From Tritrichomonas musculus (taxonomy: Eukaryota > Parabasalia > Tritrichomonadida > Tritrichomonadidae): a DNA stretch of 64,000 nt. This document shows positions 30,402-39,014 of this stretch, in pieces. The notes beneath the pieces are model-generated. The model worked only from the letters and a program-made list of their open reading frames with translations, made no database searches and was not told the origin of the DNA. The DNA lies in the NCBI GenBank assembly GCA_039105265.1, contig JAPFFF010000007.1:5270001-5334000 (forward strand), read 5' to 3'. How positions within the stretch are numbered: position 1 is the stretch's first letter; each line of letters opens with the position of its first letter. The position numbers and the translations under genes are program-made.

Positions 30402-32084
30402 ATGGAAAAAGTTGACCGCGCCTGGTGGAAAGAGGCTGTTGTATATCAGATATACCCCAGAAGTTTCCAAGACACTACAGGAAATGGAATTGGTGACTTG
30501 AAAGGAATCACCAAAAGACTTGATTATCTTAAAAAATTAGGAATTGATGTTGTTTGGCTTTCACCAGTTTATCAATCACCAAATGATGATAATGGCTATG
30601 ATATTAGTGATTACCGTGACATCATGACTGATTTTGGAACAATGGCAGACTTTGATGAGATGCTAAGCGAAATGCACAAAAGAGGCATCAAATTAATGAT
30701 GGACCTTGTTGCTAACCATACATCTGATGAACATGCCTGGTTCATTGAATCAAGAAAATCAAAAGATAATCCGTACCGTGACTATTACATTTGGAGAGAT
30801 CCAAAAGCTCCTGGTGTTCCACCAAACAATTGGACATCATATTTCAGTGGTCCAACATGGCAATTTGATGAACAAACAGGTCAGTATTATCTCCATCTTT
30901 TCTCAAAGAAACAACCAGACCTAAACTGGGAGAATCCAAAAGTCAGAAAAGAAATTTACGACATGATGAATTTCTGGTTCGAGAAAGGAATTGATGGTTT
31001 CAGAATGGATACAATCTCAATGATTTCAAAGAAGCCAGGATTACCAGATGGAAAATTAGGACCAACGGTTGTTAGTATTGAAAATTATTCAACTGGTCCA
31101 CGCCAACATGAATTCTTACGTGAAATGTACAAAGAAGTTCTTTGTAAATATGACTGCATGACTGTTGGAGAATGTCCAAATGTCACATTCCAACAAGCAA
31201 TTGAATATACTGGCCCAGAACGTCATGAATTAAACATGCTCTTCCAATTTGAATTGATGGAAGTTGATGCAGATCCACGATTCAAATATTATCTTGCACC
31301 TTTCGATCTCGTTAAATTCAAGTATGTTCAAACCAGGTGGCAAAAAGGACTTGAAGGAAAGGCATGGAATTCAATTTACTTGTGCAACCACGATCAAGCA
31401 CGTCCAGTTTCACGTTATGGAAATGATCATCCAGATTATCGTAAAGTTAGTGCTAAAATGCTTGCTACATTAAATCACACACTTCAAGGAACTCCTTATG
31501 TTTATCAAGGTGAAGAAATTGGTATGACTAATGTTCCATTTGATAACATTGATGAATTCGATGATTTAGAAGTCAAGAACTTCTGGCAAGAACATGTCAT
31601 CACTAATGGAACAATGAGTCCTGAAGATGCAATGGCTGCATTCAGATTGAAGAGCAGAGATAATGCTAGAACACCAATGCACTGGGATGCTTCTCCAAAC
31701 GCTGGATTTACAACAGGAAAGCCATGGTTGAAAGTTAATCCAAATTACACCACAATCAACGTTGAAGAATCACTCAATGATCCCGATTCAGTCTTCTATT
31801 ATTACCAAAAATTGATCAAATTAAGGCATGAAAACTTAATCTTTGTCTACGGAATTTATGATGAATACTTCCATGAAGACAAGAATCTTTATGTATACAC
31901 CAGGACTCTTGGCAATGAAAAATTATTTATTGCTTTGAACTTCACCAAAGAAACACATGATCTCAAATTGCCTGAAGGTGTTGATCTTTCTGGTGCCAAG
32001 TTATTAATCTCAAACTATGAGAATACTGACACCATTCCAAACAAACTTCGTGCTTATGAAGCAATCATCTACCACAAGAAATAA
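30402..32084 (+). CDS. Oligo-1,6-glucosidase / alpha-glucosidase (GH13), 560 aa
   Basis: Cytosolic GH13 enzyme that removes glucose from the non-reducing end of isomalto-oligosaccharides or related alpha-glucosides, feeding glycogen or maltodextrin breakdown. The start KVDRAWWKEAVVYQIYPRSF is typical of bacterial MalL-type enzymes. Catalytic residues line up with the family: nucleophile Asp in DGFRMD (about 203), acid/base Glu in TVGECPN (about 257) and Asp in NHDQ (about 330). Conserved region I is DLVANHTSDEH. The length of ~560 is that of complete bacterial homologues, and there is no signal peptide. The strong resemblance to Firmicutes enzymes suggests lateral gene transfer. Trehalose-6-phosphate hydrolase or sucrose isomerase specificity cannot be excluded by eye. 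Confidence 0.92.
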   Translation: MEKVDRAWWKEAVVYQIYPRSFQDTTGNGIGDLKGITKRLDYLKKLGIDVVWLSPVYQSPNDDNGYDISDYRDIMTDFGTMADFDEMLSEMHKRGIKLMMDLVANHTSDEHAWFIESRKSKDNPYRDYYIWRDPKAPGVPPNNWTSYFSGPTWQFDEQTGQYYLHLFSKKQPDLNWENPKVRKEIYDMMNFWFEKGIDGFRMDTISMISKKPGLPDGKLGPTVVSIENYSTGPRQHEFLREMYKEVLCKYDCMTVGECPNVTFQQAIEYTGPERHELNMLFQFELMEVDADPRFKYYLAPFDLVKFKYVQTRWQKGLEGKAWNSIYLCNHDQARPVSRYGNDHPDYRKVSAKMLATLNHTLQGTPYVYQGEEIGMTNVPFDNIDEFDDLEVKNFWQEHVITNGTMSPEDAMAAFRLKSRDNARTPMHWDASPNAGFTTGKPWLKVNPNYTTINVEESLNDPDSVFYYYQKLIKLRHENLIFVYGIYDEYFHEDKNLYVYTRTLGNEKLFIALNFTKETHDLKLPEGVDLSGAKLLISNYENTDTIPNKLRAYEAIIYHKK

Positions 32085-32252
32085 TCTTTTTAATAAAAAC
32101 TAATTTCCATATTATTTAATTTTTTAATTATTGAAAAAGTTGAAATTTCAATATGAAGGAGCTTTATTTCATTGATGAATTTTCAATAAAAATATCGTAT
32201 TTATTCAAAAAGTTTGTTTTCTCCTTTTTTTGAATGAGCGATACGATAAATA

Positions 32253-32259
32253 TCATTTT
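32253..32259 (+). promoter_or_regulatory. Initiator (TCATTTT) of the flavoprotein gene
   Basis: TCATTTT with its A 11 bases before ATG 32266. It lies inside the part of the frame upstream of that ATG and therefore argues for the downstream start. Confidence 0.55.
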
Positions 32260-32265
32260 GCTAAA

Positions 32266-32850
32266 ATGATGAAAAAAATTCTTGTTGTCCAGGGAGGCGG
32301 CCGTCCAAATGGAAACACATCACAACTGATTGCAAGCTTTGTTAAAGGAGCAAAAGAAGCAGGCCATCAAACAGAAATTATTTCTTTAGTTAAGAATGAA
32401 GTTAAGCCATGTCTTGGTTGTTTCACATGCCAAGCAGGAAAGCCGTGCGTCATAAATGATAGTTTTAATAAAATTGTGCCAAAACTCAAAGAAGCAGATT
32501 TACTTGTTTTGGCAACACCACTGTATTATTATACATTTTCTTCAAGAATCAAGTCTTTGGTTGAAAGAATGTTCAGCTTGATGCCTGAAAAATATCCGAA
32601 AGATTTCTACTCCAAGGAATATAGAGAGCCAACAAAAGATATCGCGCTTTTATGCACTGCTGCTGATAGTGAATTTTGGGTTTTTGAACAAATGGTATCT
32701 TATTATCGATTTAATATGATCAATTTCATGGGATTTAGAGATAAAGGCATGGTCTTGGCTGGTGGTTGCATTGAAGATGAAAATCACAAAGGTGTTTCAA
32801 GCACTAGATTTTTAGAAGAAGCTTATCAATTTGGTAAAAAGATATACTGA
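32266..32850 (+). CDS. Iron-sulfur flavoprotein / NADPH-dependent FMN reductase-like, 194 aa
   Basis: Flavodoxin-fold electron-transfer protein. The N-terminus KKILVVQGGGRPNGNTSQL is the FMN phosphate-binding loop. CLGCFTCQAGKPC (about residues 50-62) has the compact CX2CX2CX5C spacing of iron-sulfur flavoproteins (Isf). ATPLYYYTFSSRIKSLVERM is the conserved flavin-side helix. Isf proteins of anaerobes reduce oxygen or peroxide, and trichomonad homologues have been linked to hydrogenosomes and nitroimidazole reduction. No targeting presequence is evident here, so location is open. I start at 32266 (MMKKIL) because the frame upstream lacks another ATG and an initiator sits just before. Bacterial or archaeal origin is likely. 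Spacing from the glucosidase is only ~180 bp on the same strand. Confidence 0.85.
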   Translation: MMKKILVVQGGGRPNGNTSQLIASFVKGAKEAGHQTEIISLVKNEVKPCLGCFTCQAGKPCVINDSFNKIVPKLKEADLLVLATPLYYYTFSSRIKSLVERMFSLMPEKYPKDFYSKEYREPTKDIALLCTAADSEFWVFEQMVSYYRFNMINFMGFRDKGMVLAGGCIEDENHKGVSSTRFLEEAYQFGKKIY

Positions 32851-33100
32851 ATTTTATTTATAAAGAAAAAACTTCCAATCTTCTTTTAATTAAATTCCAA
32901 AGAGTTTAATTAGATTTATCTATTTGCTGAAATATTTCCATTTATAAGAAGAAAATAAAATTATATTGTATTTTTTTTTCTTTGGATGTCAAATATATTC
33001 AAGTATGCATTCATACATTTAATAACAAGAGTTTCAAAATTTTTTAATTGAAAAAATTAATTTTTTGAAAGTAGTTATGAAAAAGTTCTCAATTCATAAT

Positions 33101-33107
33101 TCATTCT
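33101..33107 (+). promoter_or_regulatory. Initiator (TCATTCT) of the kinase-Sel1-Rho fusion gene
   Basis: TCATTCT, A 10 bases before ATG 33113. The same heptamer precedes the GTPase gene at 36865. Confidence 0.65.
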
Positions 33108-33112
33108 CCTAA

Positions 33113-35947
33113 ATGTCAACTTCAAGCGATTATTTGGATTTAAGTCAATATAAGATAATAAAATCTATTGGAAGCGGTTCTTTTGGTAATGTTTTTAAAG
33201 TCAAAGATATTAAGACTGGTAATATATTTGCCGCCAAAGTAACGAAAGATTCAAATGCCCAAACCATTTTTCTTTTTCGCGAAATTAAAATAATGTCAGC
33301 CCTAGATCATCCAGCTATTATATCATATATTGGATATAATCCTGAAGATTTTGAAGGACACCAAAATCCTACGATTATCACCGAATATATCCCAAATGGT
33401 ACTCTTTTTGACATTTTAAAACAAGAAAATTCAGGTCTTTGCAATCCAAATTGGGATGATACTCAAAAATTAATTTGTGTTTACGGAATCGCATCAGGTA
33501 TGTCATATCTCCATCAGAACAATGTTATCCACCGAGATCTTAAGCCGGAAAATATTTTAATGGATGAAATTTTATATCCGAAAATATCAGATTTTGGCCT
33601 TTCAAAAATTTTAAACTCGATTTACGCCAGTTTACAAATTCAATCGCAAGCTGGTCAGAAAGGGTCACCACTCTACATGGCACCAGAAATATTTGCTGAT
33701 GAACAGTTTTCACCATCGAGTGATGTTTACGCTTTTTCAATAGTTGTCTATCAAATTGTAACAGGCGAAATTTCACCTTTTGGTGAAAAAATAAATCCAT
33801 TACAATTAATGAAAAAAGTTGAAAATGGAAAGAGACCCGAAATATCTGACATTGTCCCTGATTGTTATCGTGAATTGATTGAAAAATGTTGGTCGCAGTC
33901 GCCTGACGATCGGCCGACTTTTTCTGAGATTGTTGATGTCCTGAAGAACGATCCAAGCTTCATAACCGAAATGGTTGATGAGAGTAAGTTTATTGAGTAC
34001 GTTGACTTCATTGATAGCTATGAACCAACCTTCGATCTGGAGAAGCGATCAATTCATAGGGCGAACTTCTGCAAGTTAGTGAAACAGAAAAGAAATTCAA
34101 TAAGAAATAACGGTTTGAATCAAAAAGTTGATGGAATTGATACAAATTTGAATACTTCTATTGAAAAAGTTGTCTTCCCAATTGATTTGCTGTTTAACTT
34201 GGATAGTAAGTGCCAGTCCTTTGTAAAAGAGGCTGAAAATGATCCAAATAAGCAATTCATCGTTGGGAAATATTTGATCCAAGGAAGTGACGGTTATCCT
34301 CACAATACTCAACTTGGCATCAAATATTTGAAAAAGTCGGCTTCAAACGGATGTAATGCATCGATGATTTATCTTTGTAAGCTTTTCATTGATGGTGAAA
34401 TCATTCCACAAGACCTTCAAGAAGCCAAAGAAATATTGAAAGGAATAAATGACGAAAGTGACGCTGACTATCTCCTTCAAATGGGACGAATTTCAAAGGA
34501 AGAAAAAGAATATTCAGTTGCAACTGAATATTTTGAGAAAGCTTCCAAAGAAGGAAATGCAGAAGCAATGTTTTATTACGGTGAAATGTTATTTGAAGGA
34601 AAAGGAGTTGAAAAAGATGAAGTAAAAGCAAACAAATATTTTGAAATGGCCAAAAAAAATGGATATTCAAAATCATTTCAAACTCCACAAAAGATGCCAA
34701 GACACAGAACAATAGTTTCACCGAAAACACAAGAAATTCTTCCTTTTATTCCGCAAAATGAACAAAAATCTCCACAAGTTGAACAAAAGTCAAGAACATA
34801 TGCAAGTAGATCACGAACTGTGAATTCTTATCTTTCAATTATTAATTTGAAAGTAACTTTTATTGGTGATTTACAATCTGGCAAGCATGAATTAATTCAT
34901 TACTTATTGAATGATGAGTTTAAAGAGCCTGTTCCTCCTTCTTTTAATAATAAAGTTATTTTTTATGATTATTTCGGTGAGCCTGTAAATTTATTAATGA
35001 ATGATTCAACCAGTCATGAGGATGACAATGAGTATTTGAAAAATTTGTATACTGGAACGAAAATTTTCGTTTTTGTGTTTTCTTTGATTGATAAAAGTAC
35101 GTTACAAAACATCACAAAATGGAATGAAAGTATCAAAGATTACAAATCTGATTCTATTGTAATTTTGGTTGGTGTTGATTTAGAAAAATGGACGAATGAA
35201 AGTCAAGGATTAAATTTCGTTACACAAGGAGAAATCAATGAAATTAATCGAAATTTGCAGGCAAATTTGAGTATTAAATGTTCATATTTAACTGGCCAAA
35301 ATCTCAATGAATTCAAGAACCAAATGATTCAATTGTTCGTCATTAATTATTATCAAGTTGTTCCTTCTTCTGTTCGTCATAAATCACCGAAAAAAATGAA
35401 GGATTTCGATTTTAAAGTGCTTTTTGTTGGAAACACTGATTCTGGCAAATTGGAACTTTTGGAATATTTAGATAAAGGTGTTGTTAAGAATAGAAATATT
35501 TTACCTTCTTTAAATAAAGTTGTCAAAAAAGTTACTTTTAAAGGTAAAAAAGTCAATCTGTATCTGTTTGCCACTCCAGGTGATGAAAAATGTTCAAAAA
35601 TTAGAATTTTGTCTTATCCACAATCAAACATTGTTTTACTGGTCTTTTCGTTAATAAATAATGATTCTTTTCACAGTGCTCTTAGAACTTATTTGAAGGA
35701 AATTCGTGATTATGCTGACAATGTTGTTACAATTATGATTGGAGTCGATCTTGATAAATGGAAGAAGGAATGTTACCGTCAAAATGCTGTGAAAGCATCT
35801 GAATTAGAAATTTTGAAAAATAGTCCTGAAATTGCTCAAATAATTAAATGTTCTTATGCTACTGGTGAAAACTTGAATAACTTTTATGATAAAATTATTA
35901 ATATTTATTTATCTAATAGTAATGACAAATCTTGCATTATTGCTTAA
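33113..35947 (+). CDS. TKL kinase + Sel1 repeats + two Rho-like GTPase domains + CaaX box, 944 aa
   Basis: The kinase domain (about 12-285) has every key element: GSGSFG (20-25), catalytic Lys in FAAKV (42), HRDLKPEN (about 140), DFGLSK (about 160), GSPLYMAPE. About three to four Sel1 units follow (about 370-515; AMFYYGEMLFEGKGV). Then two tandem Ras-superfamily domains: about 573-745 with loop GDLQSGKHE, and about 761-935 with GNTDSGKLE. The second matches Rho best: TPGDEKCSKIRILSYPQ aligns with the Rho switch II/LRPLSYP region, and VLLVFSLINNDSF with the following strand. In both, Ser/Thr after GK is lost (His, Leu) and the T/NKxD motif reads GVDL, so nucleotide binding is doubtful. The protein ends CIIA, a CaaX prenylation box. 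Likely a membrane-tethered kinase whose Rho-like tail gives location or partner choice. Confidence 0.88.
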   Translation: MSTSSDYLDLSQYKIIKSIGSGSFGNVFKVKDIKTGNIFAAKVTKDSNAQTIFLFREIKIMSALDHPAIISYIGYNPEDFEGHQNPTIITEYIPNGTLFDILKQENSGLCNPNWDDTQKLICVYGIASGMSYLHQNNVIHRDLKPENILMDEILYPKISDFGLSKILNSIYASLQIQSQAGQKGSPLYMAPEIFADEQFSPSSDVYAFSIVVYQIVTGEISPFGEKINPLQLMKKVENGKRPEISDIVPDCYRELIEKCWSQSPDDRPTFSEIVDVLKNDPSFITEMVDESKFIEYVDFIDSYEPTFDLEKRSIHRANFCKLVKQKRNSIRNNGLNQKVDGIDTNLNTSIEKVVFPIDLLFNLDSKCQSFVKEAENDPNKQFIVGKYLIQGSDGYPHNTQLGIKYLKKSASNGCNASMIYLCKLFIDGEIIPQDLQEAKEILKGINDESDADYLLQMGRISKEEKEYSVATEYFEKASKEGNAEAMFYYGEMLFEGKGVEKDEVKANKYFEMAKKNGYSKSFQTPQKMPRHRTIVSPKTQEILPFIPQNEQKSPQVEQKSRTYASRSRTVNSYLSIINLKVTFIGDLQSGKHELIHYLLNDEFKEPVPPSFNNKVIFYDYFGEPVNLLMNDSTSHEDDNEYLKNLYTGTKIFVFVFSLIDKSTLQNITKWNESIKDYKSDSIVILVGVDLEKWTNESQGLNFVTQGEINEINRNLQANLSIKCSYLTGQNLNEFKNQMIQLFVINYYQVVPSSVRHKSPKKMKDFDFKVLFVGNTDSGKLELLEYLDKGVVKNRNILPSLNKVVKKVTFKGKKVNLYLFATPGDEKCSKIRILSYPQSNIVLLVFSLINNDSFHSALRTYLKEIRDYADNVVTIMIGVDLDKWKKECYRQNAVKASELEILKNSPEIAQIIKCSYATGENLNNFYDKIINIYLSNSNDKSCIIA

Positions 35948-36855
35948 ATTAATAAATATTTTATATATATATTGGAATTAGAATGATTTTTTTTTTATAC
36001 TATTTGATATTGCAAATATTATATTTTAAATTATAATAAATTGTGAAGCTACTTTCAGGATCTGGGCCCACACTTTGAATATGAATAAGAAATCCTTTTA
36101 ACGATTCTAAAAAATCTTTTTATTATAATGAAATGGACATCCTTTAATTTTGAATATATATAATTTAATCTTTTCATTTGAATCCAGTTTCTGCCACTCA
36201 TCCAATCGTAGAAAGAGTCCTAATTACGATATTCCCCATCTCCATCATTTGATTGACAAGTAAAAACTTCAGCAATAAGTTTACAAGCTTCTTTTTCTGT
36301 TTCTATATCAGAACCATTAAAAGACAATTGAAAGAGCCATCATCTGGAGCTCTTTTTGCTTTTTTATCAAGTTTTACTAATTGACAATTCATAAAAATGA
36401 ACAGATTTTGTTACAAATCTATTTTGAAAAATCTCTCAAAATATCTTTTACTCGAATTTTGTTTATGTTTTATCAATTCAAAAAAAAAAAAATTGTAAAA
36501 TTTTGAAAATTCTTGTTAAATGAATAGATATAAAATTGCATATATTTCTTCCCAATTTTAACATTCCTCATTTTATTAGTGATAAACTTTGTTTTTAATA
36601 TAAATGTCAACTTAATTTCAAAAAGGATCCTTTTTTTTAGAATGATTTTCTCTTTCAAAAATTTGAAAAATTTTATGACATTTTTTTCACAAATAAGTTA
36701 AATAAGAAAAACTTATTTAGATAGAAAAGAAAAGCATATTATAACTTAAATTTATCAAATAACCATATTATTCTTGGAAAGGATAAAGCACTTTTTCTTT
36801 TCAATTTAATTCATATTTTTTGAAAAATTTTTAAAAAATTTATTTTTTTGTTAAT
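35948..36855. other. Intergenic region with a minus-strand gene remnant
   Basis: About 0.9 kb of AT-rich spacer. A coding remnant lies at 36080-36400 (separate entry). Confidence 0.55.
36080..36400 (-). pseudogene. Unidentified gene remnant
   Basis: On the minus strand MNCQLVKLDKKAKRAPDDGSF is followed, after a frame change, by KEACKLIAEVFTCQSNDGDG. After an in-frame stop comes DSFYDWMSGRNWIQMKRL. The composition (Cys, Trp, Gly, Asp) is that of real protein, so this is a decayed gene or a fragment of one. I do not recognise the family. Confidence 0.4.
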
Positions 36856-36862
36856 TCATTCT
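36856..36862 (+). promoter_or_regulatory. Initiator (TCATTCT) of the GB1-type GTPase gene
   Basis: TCATTCT with the A only 7 bases before ATG 36865, the classic spacing for trichomonad Inr and very short leaders. Confidence 0.7.
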
Positions 36863-36864
36863 AA

Positions 36865-38751
36865 ATGTTTTCCCGAACAGCTGTAAACTTTAATGGTTCT
36901 AAGTTCTCGTTAACACAAGACATCAAAGATTTGCTGAAAAATTCATCAAATCCGAATTTTATTCTAATTATTGGTCCAGCAAGAAGTGGCAAATCGACTC
37001 TTTCGAACATGTTGTTGAACCCTGAAATAAAACCAGAAAAAGAGGTTTTTAAAACAGATGAAGGTAATGTACCTGTTACTTTTGAAATACAATATACAAC
37101 AGTTAAACTTTCAGAGATCATCAGAGCACATCAACTTCCAGATCCTGGGTTTGATTCCGATCTTTTTTTAATGGATTGCGAAGGCCTCGACTCTCTTGGT
37201 GATGTTACTTTAGGCTTAAGAAAGGCAATATGCACTTTTTTGCAAATATCATCTATCAACCTTTTTGTCACCAAAACAATTGATAGGACAAATATCTTCA
37301 GTTTGAAAGCATTCTTTATGTTGCCACAATTAATTCCAGGAAGCCAAAGAAAACTAGATAAATCAATCGGAATTGTTCTGACTGGAATTGGCGTTCCAGG
37401 AAAGCCCTCTGAAGAGGAGTTTGAGCAGAAAAGGAGAGAACATGATAAAAAGCAATTAGACCTATTTTTGCCACGTTTAGAAGAACAAAATATAAAATAT
37501 GACAAAAGCAAAATGGCCTTCTTTGCACAACCAAAATGGGATAGACCAAATCATTATTTCGAATCAATAAAAGATTTGATTCGTTTCGTCGTAAAAAGTT
37601 TACAAAATCGTGTTAGAATTCCTGGCGAAAATCTTATTGATATTTTCGAAAAATGTGTTCCAATCATCCAAAAAATTAATGAACTTGATAATCCTGATAT
37701 TCGCCTCGAAATAATTGTTGAACAATTAATCAAAAGTTACTTTCAGCAAGCTTTTGATTATGCATTGAACACGATATCTCAGATTGCACAAGAAACTATC
37801 ACAAACAAATCAGCTGAAGAATTAATTAATCTTTCAAAAACAAATTACATTGAGCCAATTGAAAACACAGTTCTTGAAACTTTTGATCAAAAATCAAATG
37901 AAGTTTTTGAAAACATAACAGACCTTTTCCCAGAAAAATATAACAATTACAGAGAGGAGTTGAAAGAAAAAGTTCATCAAATAATGTCAGAATCATTTAG
38001 CGAACAATGCAAACAAACAATTATTCCTTACATAACAAATAAAATCATTACTGATAATCAAAATGAAATACAAAACTTTTTTGCCAATCAAACATCAGAA
38101 TCACTTCGTTCTTTTGATGTTGAAGAAATGTTAAACAAGTACCAAACAGAAGTGAATGACTCATTTTATAATCAATTGAAATCAATCAGTGAAAATTTGA
38201 CATCTGGAGATGACTATGTCAAATATTTGAACAAGATTCAAAAAGAAATAGCAGATATGATTAAACAAGGCTATAAAAATGCATGCCATTCAAAGCCACC
38301 TTATCCTCGAAACTTGGAAGAAGCTAGAAGAGCTGGCCAAGAAGGAAATGTAGTTACAATCTATCCTGAAAATGCTCACGGAAAATGTGCAGCATTTCTC
38401 GTTACAGAAAACAATGATCTCACAATTGAAGGAATGTCTTGTGTGCTCATCAAATTAGAATCCAAAGATAGTTTAGATAATATTAAAGACAAAAAGTCAT
38501 ACTCAATCAATGCAACTGTGAATGTCAATAATTTGACAATCAAACCAGAAATTGAAATTCTTCAATATAAAGAAGTAGGATACAGAAGAAAGCCAGAGGT
38601 TTTTCATCATCTTCATCATAAGTATTTCATTGAAATCATTAAAATAAGTCTACCAGAGCCATTTTGCTTCCTTGATGAAACCAGTACATATGAAATAGGA
38701 TCTCATGGGAAACCTGTTGCCGTTAAACCTATTTCTTTTACAATTACTTGA
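36865..38751 (+). CDS. GB1/RHD3-type large GTPase (guanylate-binding protein-like), 628 aa
   Basis: Dynamin-superfamily GTPase. G1 is GPARSGKST (37-45) and G3 is DCEGLDSL (about 104-111), the wording used by guanylate-binding proteins and atlastins. VKFEGNVPVT-like text around 66-72 is the expected G2/switch I position. A clear RD guanine-specificity motif is not visible; LTGIG near 175 is the candidate place. Residues about 250-480 are helical and rich in Glu/Lys/Gln like the middle domain. The last ~130 residues (from about 500) are strand-rich and end in a beta domain instead of the transmembrane hairpin of atlastins. So a soluble GBP-like protein is more likely than an ER-fusion atlastin. 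Substrate GTP; cellular role unknown. Confidence 0.82.
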   Translation: MFSRTAVNFNGSKFSLTQDIKDLLKNSSNPNFILIIGPARSGKSTLSNMLLNPEIKPEKEVFKTDEGNVPVTFEIQYTTVKLSEIIRAHQLPDPGFDSDLFLMDCEGLDSLGDVTLGLRKAICTFLQISSINLFVTKTIDRTNIFSLKAFFMLPQLIPGSQRKLDKSIGIVLTGIGVPGKPSEEEFEQKRREHDKKQLDLFLPRLEEQNIKYDKSKMAFFAQPKWDRPNHYFESIKDLIRFVVKSLQNRVRIPGENLIDIFEKCVPIIQKINELDNPDIRLEIIVEQLIKSYFQQAFDYALNTISQIAQETITNKSAEELINLSKTNYIEPIENTVLETFDQKSNEVFENITDLFPEKYNNYREELKEKVHQIMSESFSEQCKQTIIPYITNKIITDNQNEIQNFFANQTSESLRSFDVEEMLNKYQTEVNDSFYNQLKSISENLTSGDDYVKYLNKIQKEIADMIKQGYKNACHSKPPYPRNLEEARRAGQEGNVVTIYPENAHGKCAAFLVTENNDLTIEGMSCVLIKLESKDSLDNIKDKKSYSINATVNVNNLTIKPEIEILQYKEVGYRRKPEVFHHLHHKYFIEIIKISLPEPFCFLDETSTYEIGSHGKPVAVKPISFTIT

Positions 38752-38991
38752 TCAAATATTTCATTTTATTAATAAAACAATTTTATTTTTTAAAAAAAAA
38801 AATTTATCGAGCAGATTATTCTGGAAGGCTATTTGGTTAATAAAAAACATAAATTTTAAATTTCTATACTTTTTTTTTTCATTTTGGCATATTTTCAAAA
38901 AGTCCCTTTAAAAAGATCCTTTTTGAAAATTTTACTCAAATTTCTATGCTTTTTTGAAAATTTACTCAAATTAGAAATGATTATTTTAATT

Positions 38992-38998
38992 TCATTTC
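38992..38998 (+). promoter_or_regulatory. Candidate initiator (TCATTTC)
   Basis: TCATTTC with its A 21 bases before ATG 39015, at the long end of usual trichomonad leaders. Confidence 0.4.
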
Positions 38999-39014
38999 TT
39001 TTAATATAATTTAA

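Noticed and set aside
32230-32265. Upstream start for the iron-sulfur flavoprotein
   Set aside because: The frame there begins with TTG, and an initiator lies inside it; MMKKIL at 32266 fits the flavodoxin N-terminus.
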